From Plantago ovata (taxonomy: Eukaryota > Streptophyta > Magnoliopsida > Lamiales > Plantaginaceae), in NCBI GenBank assembly GCA_028274465.1, contig CM051457.1, positions 16,875,097 through 16,939,096 on the forward strand: a stretch of 64,000 nucleotides of DNA. The letters run 5' to 3'. A model generated the notes under the pieces. That model searched no databases, was not told where the DNA came from, and saw nothing but the letters and a program-made list of their open reading frames with translations. Shown one piece after another: positions 61,798 through 64,000 of the stretch (position 1 is the first letter of the stretch; every line of letters begins with the position of its first letter). The position numbers and the translations under genes are program-made.

Positions 61798-62058
61798 TAC
61801 TATTTTTTCCGCAAATTTAAAAATCTCAATTAGTTTTGTTGACTTTTTTATAATCGAGTTGGTCTTAAATTAATTATAATTTATTATTAAAAAATAATTT
61901 TAAAATTTATATCATAAAAATATAAGAAGTATATTTTCATAATATAATTTTTTTTAAGTTATATTTTCACATTGATTTATGATTAATTTGAGGTCAAACC
62001 GGACATCGAAAAAGTCAACAAAACTAAATGTGGATCTTTAAAGTTTCCGGAAGAAGTA
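61798..62058. mobile_element. Small inverted-repeat MITE, about 260 bp
   Basis: The left end TACTATTTTTTCCGCAAATTT and the complement of the right end, TACTTCTTCCGGAAACTTTAAA, are inverted copies, and both contain TTAGTTTTGTTGACTTTTT further in. A second right-end-like piece (GAAAAAGTCAACGAAATAAA) follows at about 62130, so a nested or repeated copy is likely. Confidence 0.6.
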
Positions 62059-64000
62059 TAATTTTTATAATGTAATTCCGTTGATTATTTTTCAGTATAA
62101 CTTGAAAATAATATGAGGTCGAACTGAACCTCGAAAAAGTCAACGAAATAAAATTGACACCTTGCCGGTAGATGGAGCCTGGAGGAAGTACAAGTTAAGA
62201 CTTAGACAATAGTTAATAGGTAAGGTGACGACAAACACACACATAGACTAACTTTTCAAATCAGTCACCTTACTCACATTCACCAGACAAATTTATTATG
62301 GTCAAACTGTCAAATAAGGTGAAAACCGTAAAATCACCTTATAATAATGTGACGCCAAACAGACACAACGGGTATGTTTTCATTTTATTTTAAAACACTG
62401 TCGAGTTTTATAACCTTTTCTTTTTCATATGTGAAGCACATAATGTTATAACTTGTCCATAAAATTAAATTAAAGGATAGGCCAAAAGAAAACTTAAGAT
62501 AGACTTTGATGAAGGGAAATTAATGAGGATTTGACAGAGTACCATGAGAACCGCACTAGGGATTTGAGGCACAAAGAGAGCTATGGGTCACCGTTAGAGG
62601 TGTCCAACGGGCTGGGTGTGGGTCGGGCCAACCCGCAAATGGCAGGTCCATTAAGACTTTAGGCTGTCTCGGGCCTCATTTTAATGGGTCGGGCTTTTCT
62701 TAAGATAAGTGAGTTTGGAAAAACCCCTGTCCCTATAAAATACGTGGTGTTTTGGGCGGATTGTTATGGGCCCGGCTGTTCCGGGCCTCAATGCGGGCCG
62801 GGGCGGACTTTTATATATGTGTGTGTGTACTATGCATACATACACACGCTGTATTTCTTTTTCCTTTATTTAGAAAACATGCACATGATGAGGAGTTCAA
62901 GGATCCAAGATCATTAGGATTTGACATTATATTTGCACATAAAAATTCAGAATCATCATCATTACTCCACTAAAATGCTCAAATCTTATATAGCTCAATT
63001 ACACAAATATTATACAAATCATACAACATAACTCATAATCTTAATTCTTTGTAGAGCACTACAGATTACTAATCTCCTTCTAGTACTTGTATTTTCTACT
63101 TAGTAAACTCAAAGTTAAATAATACTAGTACAATAGTAAACCTTGCACATCTATTATTATGATGACATATATATACACACAACTTTAACGGGCTTTTGAG
63201 GCCAAGTCTGTGCGGGCCGGGTTGTTCATGGATTTTATGGGCCCGGACCATTAATGCTGACCCCTTAAAGCCCACTAACAATATACGGTTCGGTCATGTT
63301 CCGGGCCTATGTATATAACGTGTTGGGACGGACCAGGCTGTTCTACGACTGACCCTATTGTCATCTATAGTCACTGCAATGAACGAACACTTATGTGACA
63401 TATCTTCATACACAACATCAAGACTTCTTATATGGACGAACACTTTATAGATTATCCGCGCCTTATAATTACTAATTTACTATCCATCACTGCGCAATTC
63501 TATCCTCTACGCCTGGTGAATGGCAAACTCCGATCCCTGATTTGATCATTCTTCAAAGAATACCTCTCCTCCATAATATCTTTTCCTACATCAATGTAAA
63601 AAATTCATTTCAGTATTACTCTCTCCATGATGAGTTCTACCACCCGAGGATGGACCTTCATCTTAGAGCATGTACTCTTTACGTTTTCGACATTTGGACA
63701 TGGAGTTATCCTTTTCACTTTTTCTAATGCTAGGGACGACTAGCAGTACTCATTTTGGTTTGGAGGGACGGATTGGTAATTCTTGTGTGATTTTATTTGC
63801 TACTCTCTCCATCTCTTTAAAAGTTTCTCATTTGAAATTTGAAATTATGTTACTATTTTTATGTGACATTTATTTTCTTAAACAACTAATCTAATCTACC
63901 CTACTCCTACTCCTATAACCACCTTAGAGCATTCATACCAGATTCCCTATAAAATTTTCTATAAAGTCGTTTTAAACTTGTTCCCTATAATATTTTAAGT
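62059..64000. other. Intergenic, repeat-rich
   Basis: It contains GC-rich GGGCCGGGC-type blocks at about 62600-62810 and 63190-63340 that look like the two ends of one degenerate hAT-like element (starting TAGAGGTGTCC at 62595). No gene is recognised up to the window end. Confidence 0.5.

Overview
This window is nuclear DNA of a flowering plant, most likely a eudicot. It is AT-rich, its genes are split by GT-AG introns, its protein families are plant-specific (GH17+X8, FPF1, GlcAT14, VAMP72, PLS-class PPR, SRC2-type C2), and transposons and MITEs fill the gaps. I cannot name the species. There are no operons; each gene has its own promoter. All exon joins below were read by eye from splice sites, phase and family similarity.

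Layout. (1) 1-5509: a Ty1-copia LTR retrotransposon on the minus strand, cut by the left window edge and broken by several stops and frameshifts. (2) 5855-6520: a decayed PCNA pseudogene that keeps an intron. (3) 8430-9983: a GH17+X8 beta-1,3-glucanase-like gene whose two catalytic glutamates appear to be replaced. (4) 11458-12600: two hAT-type MITEs close together. (5) 13385-16261: a five-exon VAMP7-type R-SNARE. (6) 18767-19075: an FPF1-like gene. (7) 19730-20302: a third hAT-type MITE, then about 5 kb with no recognised gene. (8) 25475-27682, probably with a 5' UTR exon near 30.2 kb: a GT14 glucuronosyltransferase-like gene. (9) 31473-32282: an SRC2-like C2 gene. (10) 33454-34271: a long-TIR, Mutator-like foldback element, then a LINE remnant (35458-36998). 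(11) 37247-38134: a PTRHD1-type peptidyl-tRNA hydrolase gene. (12) 38441-41584: a segmental duplication of about 1 kb in direct orientation. (13) 41795-43207: an intronless PPR gene. (14) A long gap with a tRNA-type SINE and a 21-G run. (15) 49150-52580: a seven-coding-exon gene for a five-KH RNA-binding protein. (16) 53694-55826: a second long-TIR element, a hAT-type MITE and a Stowaway-like MITE. (17) 57110-61017: a SANT-domain, EAR-motif nuclear protein gene starting with a 30-nt coding exon. (18) 61018-64000: MITE-like repeats only.

The genes are ordinary unlinked housekeeping and developmental loci: vesicle fusion, cell-wall glycosylation and callose binding, RNA binding, organelle RNA editing, chromatin. 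I see no multi-gene system. The most unusual items are the apparently catalytically dead GH17+X8 protein, the hidden PCNA pseudogene with a 45-bp tandem duplication, a stop codon that overlaps a consensus splice donor in the SANT gene, and a set of MITEs whose exact target-site duplications can be read directly.
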